Below are positions 1-8,838 of a stretch of DNA of 60,769 nt, one piece after another. Each line of letters opens with the position of its first letter. Positions within the stretch are counted from its first letter, which is position 1. Both the position numbers and the translations under genes were made by a program. This DNA comes from Mycolicibacter sinensis. GTDB lineage: Bacteria; Actinomycetota; Actinomycetes; Mycobacteriales; Mycobacteriaceae. The DNA is taken from assembly GCF_001667945.1 (NCBI RefSeq), contig NZ_LZJK01000126.1:1-60769 (forward strand), written 5' to 3'. The notes under the pieces are model-generated. The model did no database searches, was not told where the DNA came from, and saw only the letters and a list, made by a program, of their open reading frames with translations.

Positions 1-77
1 TCGGTGGTGGGACACGACGGCAACGCCGTGCCGGTCGCCGGCACCGTCACCACGGTGGCACCCACCACCGTGATCGA
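1..77 (+). repeat. Near-exact copy of an internal lprQ segment
   Basis: Bases 1-77 match 3627-3703 inside the lprQ-type gene at 75 of 77 positions; the only differences are the adjacent bases 57-58 (GG here, CA there). Identity stops at base 78, where the sequence switches to the DUF2993 body. In translation both read [18 protein letters not shown]. The copy is at the extreme end of the window, so it could extend further left. It is either a real partial duplication or a chimeric join at a sequence end; the two mismatches argue weakly against a pure assembly echo. Confidence 0.85.
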
Positions 78-78
78 A

Positions 79-615
79 GCCCCGCCCACCCGGGCGCGGT
101 CGGCCTCGGTGCTGCGGGACCCGCTGGCCCTGGTGCTGATCTTCGTCACGGTGATCGCGCTGGCGCTGGCCGGTTTGATCGGCGCCGAGCTGATCGCCCG
201 CCGGATCGCCGACAACAAGGTGGCCAAGGCCACCGAATGCGTGGTGCACGACAAGGCCAAAGTGTCGTTTGGGGTGACGCCGCCGTTCCTGTGGCAGCAC
301 TTCACCGGCAACTACACCAACATCTCCATCCACACCGCGGGCAACCAGGTCAAAGACGCCCAGCAGATGACCGCAGACCTGAACATCTCCGACGTCGATC
401 TGCACGGCACCGGTGACTCCAAGGGCACCATCGGCGCCCTGGACGCCACCTTGACCTGGCCGGCGGCCGGCATCAAGGAGACCGTCCAGTCGATGGTGCC
501 GATCCTGGGCAACCTGGTCTCGGATCTGAAGACCAACGCCAAGGACGGCACCGTCGAACTCAATGGGGCGTTCGGCCTGGCCACCGTGGTGGTCAAGCCG
601 GAGGTGGTCGACGGC
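79..615 (+). pseudogene. DUF2993 membrane protein body, inverted and truncated (Rv0479c-like)
   Basis: The plus strand here reads a basic stretch (PTRARS), one strong membrane helix (about LALVLIFVTVIALALAGLIG) and a periplasmic DUF2993 region (GTIGALDATLTW, GIKETVQSMVPILG, DGTVELNGAFGLATVVVKPEVVDG). This matches the body of the mycobacterial Rv0479c-type single-pass protein (LmeA-like fold). After PEVVDG at about 615 the reading turns into the reverse complement of the proline-rich N-terminus of the same protein, so the C-terminal half is missing. Upstream it is joined to the lprQ copy rather than to its own start. The intact gene would be on the minus strand; as it stands it cannot make a functional protein. 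Confidence 0.7.
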
Positions 616-812
616 GCGGGAGCCGCGGGTGGGCTGGGAATCCGGGTGGTCGGCTCGTCGCGGTGCGGGCCGCTGACCGGCATCTGCCGGGTCGGCGACG
701 CGGACGGCTCCGGCCGAGGTGGCGTGATGCCCTCGGTGGGCTGGTCGGGCTGGCCGGTGGGGCGCGCCCAAGGTGACTGGTCGCCGTGGGAAGGTCCGGG
801 CGGATTGCTCAC
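612..812 (-). pseudogene. N-terminal piece of the same DUF2993 gene
   Basis: On the minus strand a GTG at 812 starts a proline-rich sequence (MSNPPGPSHGDQSPWARP...) that resembles the start of Rv0479c-type proteins (MTNPQGPPNDPSPWARP). It runs about 67 codons to near 612 and should then enter the basic/TM region, but that region lies inverted at 79-615. The GTG overlaps the TGA of the upstream nitrilase-family gene (GTGA, 812-809), the normal coupled arrangement. This fixes the native orientation as minus and shows that the body, not the start, was flipped. Confidence 0.7.
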
Positions 813-1633
813 CCGCGCGATTCTGCCTTACCGACCTGAACAAAGTCCGCACGATTGCTCAACACCGCCAGCGTTCGGCGGGCGGTGGCGACCGCGTCGA
901 GGTCGAGGTCGCAGACCAGCAGCTGCGGTTGCGGGCCGGCCGCTGCCAGCACCTCACCCCACGGTGAGGCGACCAGGCTGTGGCCGACCCCAGTCGGTGC
1001 ACCCGACGAGTTCGCCGGGTCGGGGCCACCGGGTTCGGCCTGCCCGGCGGCGAGGAGGTAGCTCGTCGAGTCCAGCGCCCGCGCGCAGGCCAGCAGTTCC
1101 CACTGCCGCAACTTGCCCGGCCCGGCGCCCCACGAGGCGCACACCGCGATCAGCTGGGCGCCGCGGTCGGCCAGCTCGGTGTACAGCTTCGGGAACCGGA
1201 TGTCATAGCAGGTGGACAAACCGACACCGACGCCGTCGACATCGATCACCACCGGATCGAATCCTGGTGCGACGGTACGGGATTCGGTGAAGCCGAACGC
1301 GTCATACAGATGGATCTTGTGGTAGTGCGCCTCGGCTGCGGGCCCGGCTGCCAGCAGGGTGTTTCGCACCCGCGCGTCGTCGGCCGGGGTGAACATGCCC
1401 GCGACGACGGTGATGTTGTGCTGCGCCGCGATCTGCCGCACCCGATCCGCCCATGGCCCGTCGAGCGGTTCGGCGACCGGGCCCAGCGGCACCCCGAACC
1501 GGCACATGGCGGCCTCCGGGAACACCACCAGCTGGGCGCCCTGGGCCGCGGCCCGCTCGGTGTAATCGGCCACCAGCTGCAGGTTGTCGGCCGGGTCGGT
1601 GCCGCTGAGGATCTGCGCCAACGCAATCCGCAT
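809..1633 (-). CDS. Carbon-nitrogen hydrolase (nitrilase superfamily), Rv0480c-like
   Basis: A 274-residue protein of the nitrilase/omega-amidase superfamily, cytoplasmic, expected to hydrolyse a small amide. The catalytic Glu-Lys-Cys triad is visible: E40 in VVFPEAAM, K106 in YHKIHLYD and C142 in STCYDIRFP. Length and layout match Nit2/omega-amidase-like members, and position next to the DUF2993 gene matches M. tuberculosis Rv0480c. The ATG at 1633 lies six bases after a TAGTCT -10-like hexamer on the minus strand, so the mRNA may be leaderless. Its stop overlaps the GTG of the DUF2993 gene. The exact substrate cannot be read from sequence. Confidence 0.9.
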   Translation of the reverse strand: MRIALAQILSGTDPADNLQLVADYTERAAAQGAQLVVFPEAAMCRFGVPLGPVAEPLDGPWADRVRQIAAQHNITVVAGMFTPADDARVRNTLLAAGPAAEAHYHKIHLYDAFGFTESRTVAPGFDPVVIDVDGVGVGLSTCYDIRFPKLYTELADRGAQLIAVCASWGAGPGKLRQWELLACARALDSTSYLLAAGQAEPGGPDPANSSGAPTGVGHSLVASPWGEVLAAAGPQPQLLVCDLDLDAVATARRTLAVLSNRADFVQVGKAESRG

Positions 1634-1657
1634 GGGTTCAGACTAATCCGGCGTCGG

Positions 1658-2164
1658 TTAACCGCCCTGCTGCAGCCACATCGAGGTGAACCGTTGCTCG
1701 GCGGTCATCAGCTCGGTCAGCTGGCTGCCGATGAAGTTCTCGATCTTGCCGCCCACCAGCGGGATGTCGACCTGCACCGTCGCGGTCAGGCGCAGCGCGC
1801 AGCCGCCGGCCGCCGGTTCGAGCACCGCATCCCCGGACAGCTTGGCCGGGGCGCCGACGATCTTGCCGGTGACCTCGGCGTGTGCCCGCCCGTCGCGGAT
1901 CGGACGCCACCGCTCGTGGCGTGCCACCTCCAGGTCGCCGGGATGGAACTGGGCGGCCAGCGCCGGCAGCTTGTCGCGGTGAATGCCCTGGGTGGTGGCG
2001 ACGTCGACACCGCCGTCGGTCCCGACGCTCATCGCGTCCAGGGTGGCGGTGTCGGCGCCCGAATCGGCCAGCCTGGCCAGCCAGTATTGCTCGTCGGCGA
2101 ATGCGGCATACACCTGCTCGACGCTTGCCGGATAGTGCTCGGACAGCGTGAATGTACGCGGCAT
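1658..2164 (-). CDS. DUF2505 / SRPBCC-like protein (Rv0481c-like)
   Basis: A 168-residue soluble protein with no signal peptide. It opens with the SRPBCC-like pattern FTLSEHYPASVEQVYAAFADEQYW and carries the DUF2505 pattern of alternating hydrophobic strands followed by a C-terminal amphipathic helix (IENFIGSQLTELMTAEQRF). Members are assumed to bind a hydrophobic ligand; no reaction is known. It sits 24 bp upstream of the nitrilase-family gene on the same strand and is divergent from murB, as in M. tuberculosis. The ATG at 2164 follows a TAGCCT hexamer by eight bases. Confidence 0.85.
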   Translation of the reverse strand: MPRTFTLSEHYPASVEQVYAAFADEQYWLARLADSGADTATLDAMSVGTDGGVDVATTQGIHRDKLPALAAQFHPGDLEVARHERWRPIRDGRAHAEVTGKIVGAPAKLSGDAVLEPAAGGCALRLTATVQVDIPLVGGKIENFIGSQLTELMTAEQRFTSMWLQQGG

Positions 2165-2172
2165 AGCTGGTC

Positions 2173-2182
2173 AGGCTACCGT
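2173..2182. promoter_or_regulatory. Overlapping divergent -10 elements (DUF2505 gene and murB)
   Basis: TACCGT at 2177-2182 (plus) is followed eight bases later by the murB GTG; TAGCCT at 2178-2173 (minus) is followed eight bases later by the DUF2505 ATG. Both fit TANNNT. The two hexamers share two bases, so RNA polymerase probably cannot occupy both at once. Inferred from sequence only. Confidence 0.45.
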
Positions 2183-2190
2183 TACCGGCC

Positions 2191-3252
2191 GTGGCGGGTT
2201 CCGAGTTCGCGGGCGCGCGTGTCGCCGAGGCGGTGCCGCTGGCGCCGTTGACCACGTTGCGGGTCGGGCCGGTCGCCCAGCGGGTCATCACCTGCGCCGA
2301 CGCCGAGCAGATCGTGGCCACCGTGGGTGAACTCGACCGGGCCGGGGTCCGCCCGCTGCTGCTGTCGGGTGGCTCCAACGTGGTGATCGCCGACGACCTG
2401 GCCGACCTGACCGTGGTACTGCTGGCCAACGACGGCATCGAGATCGACGGCAACCTGCTGCGGGCCCAGGCCGGCGCGATCTGGGACGACGTGGTCGCCC
2501 GTGCGGTCGCCGCGGGCCTGGGCGGGCTGGAGTGCCTGTCGGGCATTCCCGGTTCGGCCGGGGCGACCCCGGTACAGAACGTCGGGGCGTACGGCGCGGA
2601 GGTCGCCGACACCTTGACCCGGGTGCGGCTGCTGGACCGTCGCACTGGCACCGTGCGCTGGGTATCGGGTGCGGAGTTGGGCTTCGGCTACCGCACCAGC
2701 GTGCTGAAGTACTCGGATGCGGCCGTGGTGTTGGAGGTGGAATTCGCCCTGGACCCCGCCGGGCGCAGCGCGCCGCTGCGCTACGGTGAACTGGCCACTG
2801 CATTGCAGGCCTCCGACGGCGACCGCGCCGACCCGGCCGCGGTGCGCGCCGCAGTGCTCACGCTGCGCTCAGCCAAGGGCATGGTGCTCGACGCCGATGA
2901 TCACGACACCTGGAGTGTGGGCTCGTTCTTCACCAATCCGGTTGTGCCGCACGGTCTCTACCGGGAGATCGCCGACCGGGAGGATGGTCCGGTGCCGCAC
3001 TGGGACGCTGCCGGCGGTGTGAAGCTGGCGGCCGGCTGGCTGGTGGAGCGGTCCGGCTTCGGTAAGGGCTATCCAAGCGACGGGCACGCGGTCGCCCGGT
3101 TATCGACCAAGCATGCGCTGGCGCTGACCAACCGGGGCGGCGCCACCACCGCCGACGTGCTGGCGCTGGCGCGCACTGTGCGCGACGGGGTGCGCGCGGC
3201 GTTCGGCATCACCTTGCACCCCGAACCGGTGCTGGTGGGCTGCACGCTGTAA
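2191..3252 (+). CDS. murB: UDP-N-acetylenolpyruvoylglucosamine reductase
   Basis: 353 residues. MurB reduces the enolpyruvyl group of UDP-GlcNAc-enolpyruvate with NADPH and FAD, giving UDP-MurNAc for peptidoglycan, in the cytoplasm. Visible features: N-terminal FAD-binding segment [12 protein letters not shown], the [18 protein letters not shown] motif, the proton-donor serine in SVGSFFTNP (about S245) and the C-terminal glutamate in HPEPVLVG (E345). The layout is type I MurB. GTG at 2191 is used because it directly follows the -10 hexamer and gives the family N-terminus. It is followed 47 bp later by lprQ, so two consecutive cell-wall genes lie here. Confidence 0.96.
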   Translation: MAGSEFAGARVAEAVPLAPLTTLRVGPVAQRVITCADAEQIVATVGELDRAGVRPLLLSGGSNVVIADDLADLTVVLLANDGIEIDGNLLRAQAGAIWDDVVARAVAAGLGGLECLSGIPGSAGATPVQNVGAYGAEVADTLTRVRLLDRRTGTVRWVSGAELGFGYRTSVLKYSDAAVVLEVEFALDPAGRSAPLRYGELATALQASDGDRADPAAVRAAVLTLRSAKGMVLDADDHDTWSVGSFFTNPVVPHGLYREIADREDGPVPHWDAAGGVKLAAGWLVERSGFGKGYPSDGHAVARLSTKHALALTNRGGATTADVLALARTVRDGVRAAFGITLHPEPVLVGCTL

Positions 3253-3285
3253 CGAACATCGCAGGTGGTCACCCACACCGGCCGG

Positions 3286-3291
3286 TATCTT
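3286..3291 (+). promoter_or_regulatory. Putative -10 (TATCTT) of lprQ
   Basis: TATCTT ends eight bases before the GTG start at 3300. It fits TANNNT and suggests a leaderless or near-leaderless transcript starting at lprQ. Confidence 0.4.
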
Positions 3292-3299
3292 GGGATGCC

Positions 3300-4601
3300 G
3301 TGAACCTGAACCGGCGAAGGGCTCTGGCCGCGCTGGCGGCCGGGGTGCTGGCGCCGCAGGCGTTGGCGGGCTGCTCCAGCCGCGCCGGCAAGAGCGCCGA
3401 CAAGGCGCCGCCGGCCGCGCCCGCCCTGAACTTCGAGCCCCCGGTCGGCCAGACCGACGTGTTGCCCACCGCCGAAGTCGCCGTCACCGTCACCGACGGC
3501 TGGTTTCAGCGGGTGGCGCTGACCAGCCCGGCCGGCAAGGTGCTGTCCGGGACGTTCAACCGGGACCGCACCCGCTACACCGTCACCGAGCCGCTGGGCT
3601 ACGACGCCGTCTACACCTGGAGCGGCTCGGTGGTGGGACACGACGGCAACGCCGTGCCGGTCGCCGGCACCGTCACCACGGTCACACCCACCACCGTGAT
3701 CGATGGTGGATTTCAGCTGGCCGACGGGCAGACCGTCGGTGTCGCGGCGCCGGTGATCCTGCAGTTCGACGCGCCGATCGCGGACAAGGCGGCCGTCGAG
3801 GCGGCGCTGACCGTCACCACCGAACCACCGGTGGAGGGCGGTTGGGCCTGGCTGCCCGATGAGGTGCAGGGCGCCCGGGTGCACTGGCGTAGCCGCGACT
3901 ACTTCCCGGCCGGAACCACCGTTCGCGTCGACGCCAAGCTGTACGGCCTGGCCTTCGGTGACGGCGCCTACGGCGCCCAGGACATGTCGCTGGAATTCTC
4001 GATCGGGCGCCGGCAGGTGGTGAAGGCCGAAGTCTCCTCGCACCGCATCCAGGTGATCCGCGACGAAGGCGTGATCATGGACTTCCCGTGCAGCTACGGC
4101 CAGGCCGACAAGCCGCGCAACATCACCCGCAACGGCATCCATGTGGTCAGCGAGAAGTACGCCGACTTCTACATGTCCAACCCGGCCGCCGGCTACAGCA
4201 ACATCCACGAGCGCTGGGCGGTCCGCATCTCCAACAACGGCGAATTCATCCACGCCAACCCGGCCAGCTCCGGTGCCCAGGGCAACACCAACGTCACCAA
4301 CGGCTGCATCAACTTGTCGACCGAGGACGCCGAGCAGTACTTCCACAGCGCGATCTACGGCGACCCGGTTGAGGTGACCGGCAGCTCGATCGAACTGTCC
4401 TACGCCGACGGCGACATCTGGGACTGGGCGGTGGACTGGGACACCTGGCGGTCCATGTCGGCCGTGCAAGCGGACTCGTCGGCGCCGCCGTCGCCCCGGA
4501 CCTCGCTGCCCAGCACCGCGCCGGCCACCCCGACCGACGCGCCGACGCTCTCGGGCACCCCGACGACGCCGTCGCCGAGCGCTACACGATCCGGCGGTTA
4601 G
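3300..4601 (+). CDS. lprQ: Lipoprotein L,D-transpeptidase (LdtMt5/LprQ type)
   Basis: 433 residues. L,D-transpeptidases form 3->3 cross-links in mycobacterial peptidoglycan, outside the membrane. The N-terminus [17 protein letters not shown] is a signal peptide with a lipobox LAGC, lipidated at C25. Two Ig-like domains follow (about 45-250) and then a YkuD catalytic domain (about 250-385) with [20 protein letters not shown] and the nucleophile C336 in NGCINLS. Most family members have SHGC; here the residue before Gly is Asn. The tail is Pro/Thr/Ser-rich. It lies downstream of murB as in M. tuberculosis Rv0482-Rv0483. Bases 3627-3703 recur at the left end of the window. Confidence 0.94.
   Translation: MNLNRRRALAALAAGVLAPQALAGCSSRAGKSADKAPPAAPALNFEPPVGQTDVLPTAEVAVTVTDGWFQRVALTSPAGKVLSGTFNRDRTRYTVTEPLGYDAVYTWSGSVVGHDGNAVPVAGTVTTVTPTTVIDGGFQLADGQTVGVAAPVILQFDAPIADKAAVEAALTVTTEPPVEGGWAWLPDEVQGARVHWRSRDYFPAGTTVRVDAKLYGLAFGDGAYGAQDMSLEFSIGRRQVVKAEVSSHRIQVIRDEGVIMDFPCSYGQADKPRNITRNGIHVVSEKYADFYMSNPAAGYSNIHERWAVRISNNGEFIHANPASSGAQGNTNVTNGCINLSTEDAEQYFHSAIYGDPVEVTGSSIELSYADGDIWDWAVDWDTWRSMSAVQADSSAPPSPRTSLPSTAPATPTDAPTLSGTPTTPSPSATRSGG
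3627..3703 (+). repeat. lprQ segment duplicated at window positions 1-77
   Basis: This is the in-gene partner of the 77-bp copy at the left end (75/77 identical). It encodes part of an Ig-like domain. Confidence 0.85.
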
Positions 4602-4713
4602 CGAAGCTCGACGAAGGAGAGCCGAAGCTGGACCGCCGCATCAAACCCGGCGGTTAGCGAAGCTCGACGAAGGAGAGCCGAAGCTGGACCGCCGCATCAA
4701 ACCCGGCGGTTAG
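4591..4713. repeat. 56-bp tandem duplication at the lprQ/SDR convergence
   Basis: A 56-bp unit starting at CCGGCGGTTAGCGAAGCTCG occurs at 4591-4646 and 4647-4702 with no differences, followed by the first 11 bases of a third copy (4703-4713). The lprQ stop lies in copy 1, and the last codons and stop of the SDR lie in the end of copy 2 and the partial third copy. The duplication therefore inserted between two convergent genes. Each copy brings one hairpin. Confidence 0.9.
4632..4654. terminator. Duplicated hairpin, possible bidirectional terminator
   Basis: ACCGCCG (4632-4638) pairs with CGGCGGT (4648-4654) across a 9-nt loop. The same hairpin recurs 56 bp on (4688-4694 with 4704-4710). It lies between two convergent genes and lacks a T-tract, as is common for mycobacterial terminators. 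The terminator role is inferred. Confidence 0.45.
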
Positions 4714-5470
4714 CCCGCGTGGCGCTGGCCTGGTCGCGGGGGCGGATCACGATCTGGTCCAGGTCGACGTGCGGGGGCCGGGAAGCGACGAACCCGATCA
4801 CCTCGGCGATGTCGGCCGCCGTCAACGGAGTCAGTCCGGCATAGACGGCGTCGGAGCGCTCGCGGTCACCGTCGAAGCGCACCAGAGAGAACTCGGTGTC
4901 CACCATGCCGGGCGCGATCTCGGTGAGCCGCACCGGTTTTCCCAACAGCTCGCCGCGCAGCGTGCGGTGCAGCGCGCTCTGGGCGTGCTTGGCCGACGTG
5001 TAACCGGCGCCGCCGTCATAGATCTCGAACGCCGCGATCGAGGTCACAGTGACGACCAGGCCGTCACCGGAGGCAATCAGCTTCGGCAGCAGCGCACGGG
5101 TCACCTGCAGCGTGCCCAGCACGTTGGTCTCCCACATCCACCGCCAGTGCTCAAGGTCGGCCTCGCCGACCGGAGCCAGGCCCTTGGCCCCGCCGGCGTT
5201 GTTGACCAGCACATGTATCGAATCGGCGACCCGGTCGCAGGTTTCGGCCAGCGCCGCGACCGCGGCGGCGTCGGTGACGTCCGCCACGACGGCGGTGCCG
5301 CCGATCTCGCGGGCCAGTGCGGAGATCCGGTCGGCGCGGCGAGCCACGGCGATCACGTGAAAGCCTTGCCCGGCAAGGGTTCTCGCGGTCGCCTCGCCGA
5401 TACCCGAGCTGGCCCCGGTGACCACGGCGACCGGTTGCCCGGTGCGCTGATGCTGCGCAGGTGTCGTCAT
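4697..5470 (-). CDS. Short-chain dehydrogenase/reductase (Rv0484c-like)
   Basis: 257 residues, a classical SDR using NAD(P)(H), cytoplasmic. The Rossmann motif TGASSGIG is at 18-25, NNAG at 90-93, and the catalytic Ser-Tyr-Lys are S144, Y157 and K161 (YTSAK). An arginine-rich stretch after the second strand (ARRADR) favours NADP(H). It is convergent with lprQ and divergent from the ROK regulator region, as in M. tuberculosis. The C-terminal residues (TRANRRV) are encoded inside the 56-bp repeat, so the protein end may have been altered by that duplication. The substrate is unknown. Confidence 0.9.
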   Translation of the reverse strand: MTTPAQHQRTGQPVAVVTGASSGIGEATARTLAGQGFHVIAVARRADRISALAREIGGTAVVADVTDAAAVAALAETCDRVADSIHVLVNNAGGAKGLAPVGEADLEHWRWMWETNVLGTLQVTRALLPKLIASGDGLVVTVTSIAAFEIYDGGAGYTSAKHAQSALHRTLRGELLGKPVRLTEIAPGMVDTEFSLVRFDGDRERSDAVYAGLTPLTAADIAEVIGFVASRPPHVDLDQIVIRPRDQASATRANRRV

Positions 5471-5493
5471 CGACCCAACTTTAGTGACCGTGA

Positions 5494-5499
5494 TACATT
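5494..5499 (+). promoter_or_regulatory. -10 (TACATT) of the cysteine-rich leader frame
   Basis: TACATT fits TANNNT and lies eight bases before the ATG of the short cysteine-rich frame, so transcription would start at or very near that ATG. An imperfect palindrome GATACAT-N9-ATGTACC (5492-5514) spans the -10 and start and could be an operator. Confidence 0.45.
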
Positions 5500-5507
5500 T
5501 CTCCGTT

Positions 5508-5591
5508 ATGTACCGCAGTGCCCGCTATCTGACAGCGGTCTGTCTCCTCGCCGACGGCGCCTGTTGTCGCTGCGCATGTTGCCGCGCTTGA
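5508..5591 (+). CDS. Leaderless poly-cysteine short reading frame (27 aa), candidate attenuator leader
   Basis: ATG at 5508 opens a 27-codon frame ending TGA at 5589-5591. It begins MYRSARYLTAVCLLADG and ends ACCRCACCRA: five cysteines in the last ten residues and six in total. It sits in the 5' region of the ROK regulator (start 5682), which is followed 22 bp later by mshA. In mycobacteria, leaderless short frames with clustered Cys codons are known to act as cysteine-responsive attenuators of downstream operons. Here the downstream pathway uses cysteine to make mycothiol. The frame and its promoter spacing are seen; attenuation is inferred. Confidence 0.6.
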   Translation: MYRSARYLTAVCLLADGACCRCACCRA

Positions 5592-5681
5592 CCTGCTGCG
5601 AATAGCGCTCCCTGATCGGAGAGTTCGCCGGGTCGTAGCTGCGGCCAGGCCCCATTCGGACTTTCCAGACAAGGACACAGC

Positions 5682-6965
5682 GTGCGCACCACCTCTCTCA
5701 CCACCCACCGCTCCACTCACCGCAACGGCGCTCTCCGCGCGCACCCGCGCGTCGTGCCGCCGTCACTGCAGCTGCCCGAGACCGCCGGCGCCGCCGTCTT
5801 CGCCGCGGTGCGCCAGCGCGGCCCGATCGCCCGGGAAGCCATCGCCGGCGCCACCTCGCTGAGTGTGGCCACGGTCAACCGCCAGGTCAGCGCGCTGCTG
5901 CAGGCGGGTCTGCTGCTGGAGCGCGCGGATCTGGCGACCTCCGGCGCGATCGGGCGCCCGCGGCGGCCGGTGGTGGTCAACCACGAGCCGTTCCTGGTTC
6001 TGGGTCTGCACATCGGGGCCAAAACCACCAGCATCGTGGCCACCGACCTGCTCGGACGCACCCTCGACGTCGTCGAGACACCCACCCCGGCCAACGGGGC
6101 GGCGCCGGCGCTGGCCTCGCTGGCCGCCAGCGCCAGCCGGTATCTGACCCGCTGGCAGAAGCGCCGGCCGCTGTGGGTCGGGGTGGCGACCGGCGGCGCC
6201 GTCGACAGCAGCACTGGCCACGTCGACCACCCCCGACTGGGCTGGACCGCCGCCCCGGTCGGGCCGGTGCTGGCCGAGGAGCTGCGGCTGCCGGTGTCGG
6301 TGGCCTCCCACGTCGACGCGATGGCCGGTGCCGAACTGCTGCTGGGGGTGCGCCGGCCGGTGGCCGGCAGCTCCACCAGCCTCTACGTCTACGCCCGGGA
6401 GACGGTCGGCTACGCCCTGGTGATCGGCGGGCGGGTGCACAGCCCGACCAGCGGTCCCGGCACCATCGCCGGCCTGCCGGTGTCCTCGGACCTGCTCGGC
6501 GGCTCTGGACAGCTGGAATCCACCGTCAGCGACGAGGCGGTGCTGGCCGCCGCCCGTCGGCTGCGGATTCTGCCGGACGGCAGCGGCGCGGCATCGGCGG
6601 CGGTGACCGGCCTGGTGCGCGAGGCCCGGGCCGGCAACGAACGGGCCGGCGCGCTGCTCACCGAACGCGCCCGGGTGCTCGGCGAAGCGGTGGCGCTGCT
6701 GCGGGACGTGCTCAACCCCGACGACCTGGTGGTCGGCGGCCAGGGCTTCACCGAATACCCGGAGGGCATGGCCGAGGTGGAGCGGGCGTTCGCGGAGCGT
6801 TCGGTGCTGGCCGGGCGCACGATCCGGGTCACCGCATTCGGCAACCGGGTCCAGGAGGCCGGCGCCGGCACGGTGTCGCTGGGCGGGCTCTACGCCGATC
6901 CGGTCGGGGCGATGCGCCGCTCCCGCGGGTCGGTGGCCCGAGCGGTCCCGGAAGTGTCGGCCTGA
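5682..6965 (+). CDS. ROK-family transcriptional regulator (Rv0485-like)
   Basis: 427 residues. The N-terminal part (about 40-100) is a winged helix-turn-helix ([29 protein letters not shown]); the rest is a ROK sugar-kinase-like domain ([29 protein letters not shown]). The usual ROK zinc-binding cysteine cluster is not evident, so it is probably a regulator without kinase activity. The M. tuberculosis homologue Rv0485 is reported to regulate PE/PPE genes. GTG at 5682 follows AAGGA by about six bases. The 211 bp upstream also holds the cysteine-rich leader frame. mshA starts 22 bp downstream, so the two are probably co-transcribed. Confidence 0.88.
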   Translation: MRTTSLTTHRSTHRNGALRAHPRVVPPSLQLPETAGAAVFAAVRQRGPIAREAIAGATSLSVATVNRQVSALLQAGLLLERADLATSGAIGRPRRPVVVNHEPFLVLGLHIGAKTTSIVATDLLGRTLDVVETPTPANGAAPALASLAASASRYLTRWQKRRPLWVGVATGGAVDSSTGHVDHPRLGWTAAPVGPVLAEELRLPVSVASHVDAMAGAELLLGVRRPVAGSSTSLYVYARETVGYALVIGGRVHSPTSGPGTIAGLPVSSDLLGGSGQLESTVSDEAVLAAARRLRILPDGSGAASAAVTGLVREARAGNERAGALLTERARVLGEAVALLRDVLNPDDLVVGGQGFTEYPEGMAEVERAFAERSVLAGRTIRVTAFGNRVQEAGAGTVSLGGLYADPVGAMRRSRGSVARAVPEVSA

Positions 6966-6987
6966 CCGGACCTGTAAAGATGGCGGG

Positions 6988-8316
6988 GTGGCGAGTGGCG
7001 TCGGATCCGATGTGCGCCGGGTAGCGGTGCTGTCGGTTCACACCTCGCCGCTGGCCCAGCCCGGCACCGGCGATGCCGGCGGCATGAACGTCTATGTGCT
7101 GCAGAGCGCGCTGCACCTGGCCCGCCGCGGGGTGGCCGTGGAGGTCTTCACCCGCGCCACGTCCTCGGCCGATCCGCCGGTGCAACACGTCGCACCCGGT
7201 GTGCTGGTGCGCAACGTGGTGGCCGGGCCGTTCGAAGGCCTGGACAAGAACGATCTGCCCACCCAGCTGTGCGCGTTCGCCGCCGGGGTGCTGCGCGCCG
7301 AGGCCGCCCATGAGCCCGGCTACTACGACGTGGTGCATTCGCACTACTGGCTCTCCGGCCAGGTCGGCTGGCTGGCCGCGGATCGGTGGGCGGTGCCGCT
7401 GGTGCACACCGCGCACACCCTGGCCGGGGTCAAAAACGCCGCCCTGGCCGCCGGTGACACCCCCGAACCGCCGCTGCGCACGGTCGGCGAACAGCAGGTC
7501 GTCGACGAGGCGGACCGGCTGATCGTCAACACCGACGACGAAGCGCGCCAACTCGTCGCGCTGCACGGCGCCGACCGCGGCCGCATCGATGTGGCCCACC
7601 CGGGCGTCGACCTGGAGGTCTTCCGCCCGGGCGACAAGCAGCAGGCCCGGGCCGGCCTGGGCCTGTCGCCCGACGAGCCGATCGTGGCCTTCGTCGGCCG
7701 CATCCAGCCACTCAAGGCGCCCGACGTCCTGCTGCGGGCCGTCGCCAAGCTGCCCGGGGTGCGCGTGGTGGTGGCCGGGGGGCCGTCGGGCAGCAGCGGG
7801 CTGGCCGCTCCCGGCGGCCTGGTTCGGCTGGCCGGCGAACTGGGTATCAGCGACCGGGTGACGTTCTTGCCGCCGCAGTCCCGGGAGGAGCTGGCCACCC
7901 TGTTCCGGGCGGCCGATTTGGTGGCGGTGCCGAGCTACTCCGAATCGTTCGGCCTAGTAGCTCTGGAGGCGCAGGCCTGCGGAACGCCGGTGGTCGCCGC
8001 GGCCGTCGGCGGGCTGCCGGTGGCGGTGCGCGACGGGGTGACCGGGAAGCTGGTGGCCGGACACGGCATCGAGGCATGGGCGACCGCCATCGACGACCTG
8101 CTGCGCCTGGGCTCCGGGCCCCGCGGCTGGGCGATGCGGCGGGCCGCCGCCGCCCACGCGGCGACGTTCTCCTGGGAGCGCACCGTGGATGCCCAGCTGA
8201 GCAGTTACACCAGCGCGATCGAGGACTTCGCCGCGGCCCGCGGGGCGCGGATGCGGGTGGTCGGGTCGGCGCGGCGGCCCCGGCGCTGGCCGGCGCGACG
8301 CGGGGCGCGGGCGTGA
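6988..8316 (+). CDS. mshA: D-inositol-3-phosphate glycosyltransferase
   Basis: 442 residues, a GT-B fold enzyme (GT4 family). MshA transfers GlcNAc from UDP-GlcNAc to inositol-3-phosphate, the first step of mycothiol synthesis, in the cytoplasm. Visible motifs: the N-terminal glycine-rich loop [40 protein letters not shown] at the second domain, and the E-x7-E region [20 protein letters not shown]. The start is GTG at 6988. The stop overlaps the next start (GTGA, 8313-8316), indicating coupling with the YbjN-like gene. The upstream regulator and cysteine-rich leader suggest control by cysteine supply. Confidence 0.95.
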   Translation: MASGVGSDVRRVAVLSVHTSPLAQPGTGDAGGMNVYVLQSALHLARRGVAVEVFTRATSSADPPVQHVAPGVLVRNVVAGPFEGLDKNDLPTQLCAFAAGVLRAEAAHEPGYYDVVHSHYWLSGQVGWLAADRWAVPLVHTAHTLAGVKNAALAAGDTPEPPLRTVGEQQVVDEADRLIVNTDDEARQLVALHGADRGRIDVAHPGVDLEVFRPGDKQQARAGLGLSPDEPIVAFVGRIQPLKAPDVLLRAVAKLPGVRVVVAGGPSGSSGLAAPGGLVRLAGELGISDRVTFLPPQSREELATLFRAADLVAVPSYSESFGLVALEAQACGTPVVAAAVGGLPVAVRDGVTGKLVAGHGIEAWATAIDDLLRLGSGPRGWAMRRAAAAHAATFSWERTVDAQLSSYTSAIEDFAAARGARMRVVGSARRPRRWPARRGARA

Positions 8317-8825
8317 ACCCCGACGACGTCCGTCAGCTCATCGAGGACACCCTCAAGGCGGCCGAGCTGACCTACTCGGAGTTCCCGGGCGCGCACGGCG
8401 GGCTGCCGGGTCTGGTCGTCGAGTTGCCGGGCGAGCGCAAGCTCAAGACCAACACCATGCTCAGCGTGGGCGAGCACTCGGTGCGCGTCGAGGCGTTCGT
8501 CTGCCGCAAACCCGACGAGAACCATGCCGGGGTGTACCGGTATCTGCTCAAGCGCAACCGCCGGCTCTACGGGGTGGCCTACACCCTCGACAACGTCGGC
8601 GACATCTACCTCATCGGCCGGATGGCGCTGGCGTCGGTGACCGCCGAGGAGATCGACCGGGTGCTCGGGCAGGTGCTCGAAGCCGTCGACTTCGACTTCA
8701 ACACGTTGCTGGAGTTGGGATTTGCCTCCTCCATCCAGAAGGAATGGGAGTGGCGGGTGTCCACCGGGCAGTCGCTGAAGAACCTGCGGGCCTTCGAGCA
8801 TTTGATTGACAAGGACGACGACTGA
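8313..8825 (+). CDS. YbjN-domain protein (Rv0487-like)
   Basis: 170 residues, soluble. It has the YbjN/type III secretion-chaperone-like pattern: a short N-terminal helix ([16 protein letters not shown]), a beta region ([39 protein letters not shown]) and C-terminal helices. Members are thought to be small folding or regulatory partners; no function is proven. GTG at 8313 overlaps the mshA stop. In M. tuberculosis a lysE-type exporter gene (Rv0488) lies between this gene and the phosphoglycerate mutase; here it is absent and gpmA begins 14 bp after the stop. Confidence 0.85.
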   Translation: MNPDDVRQLIEDTLKAAELTYSEFPGAHGGLPGLVVELPGERKLKTNTMLSVGEHSVRVEAFVCRKPDENHAGVYRYLLKRNRRLYGVAYTLDNVGDIYLIGRMALASVTAEEIDRVLGQVLEAVDFDFNTLLELGFASSIQKEWEWRVSTGQSLKNLRAFEHLIDKDDD

Positions 8826-8838
8826 GACACTGACGCCC

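Noticed and set aside
5492..5514. Imperfect palindrome GATACAT-N9-ATGTACC as a regulator site
   Set aside because: It coincides with the -10 and start of the Cys-rich frame, which explains most of its bases; noted there but not listed as a separate operator.
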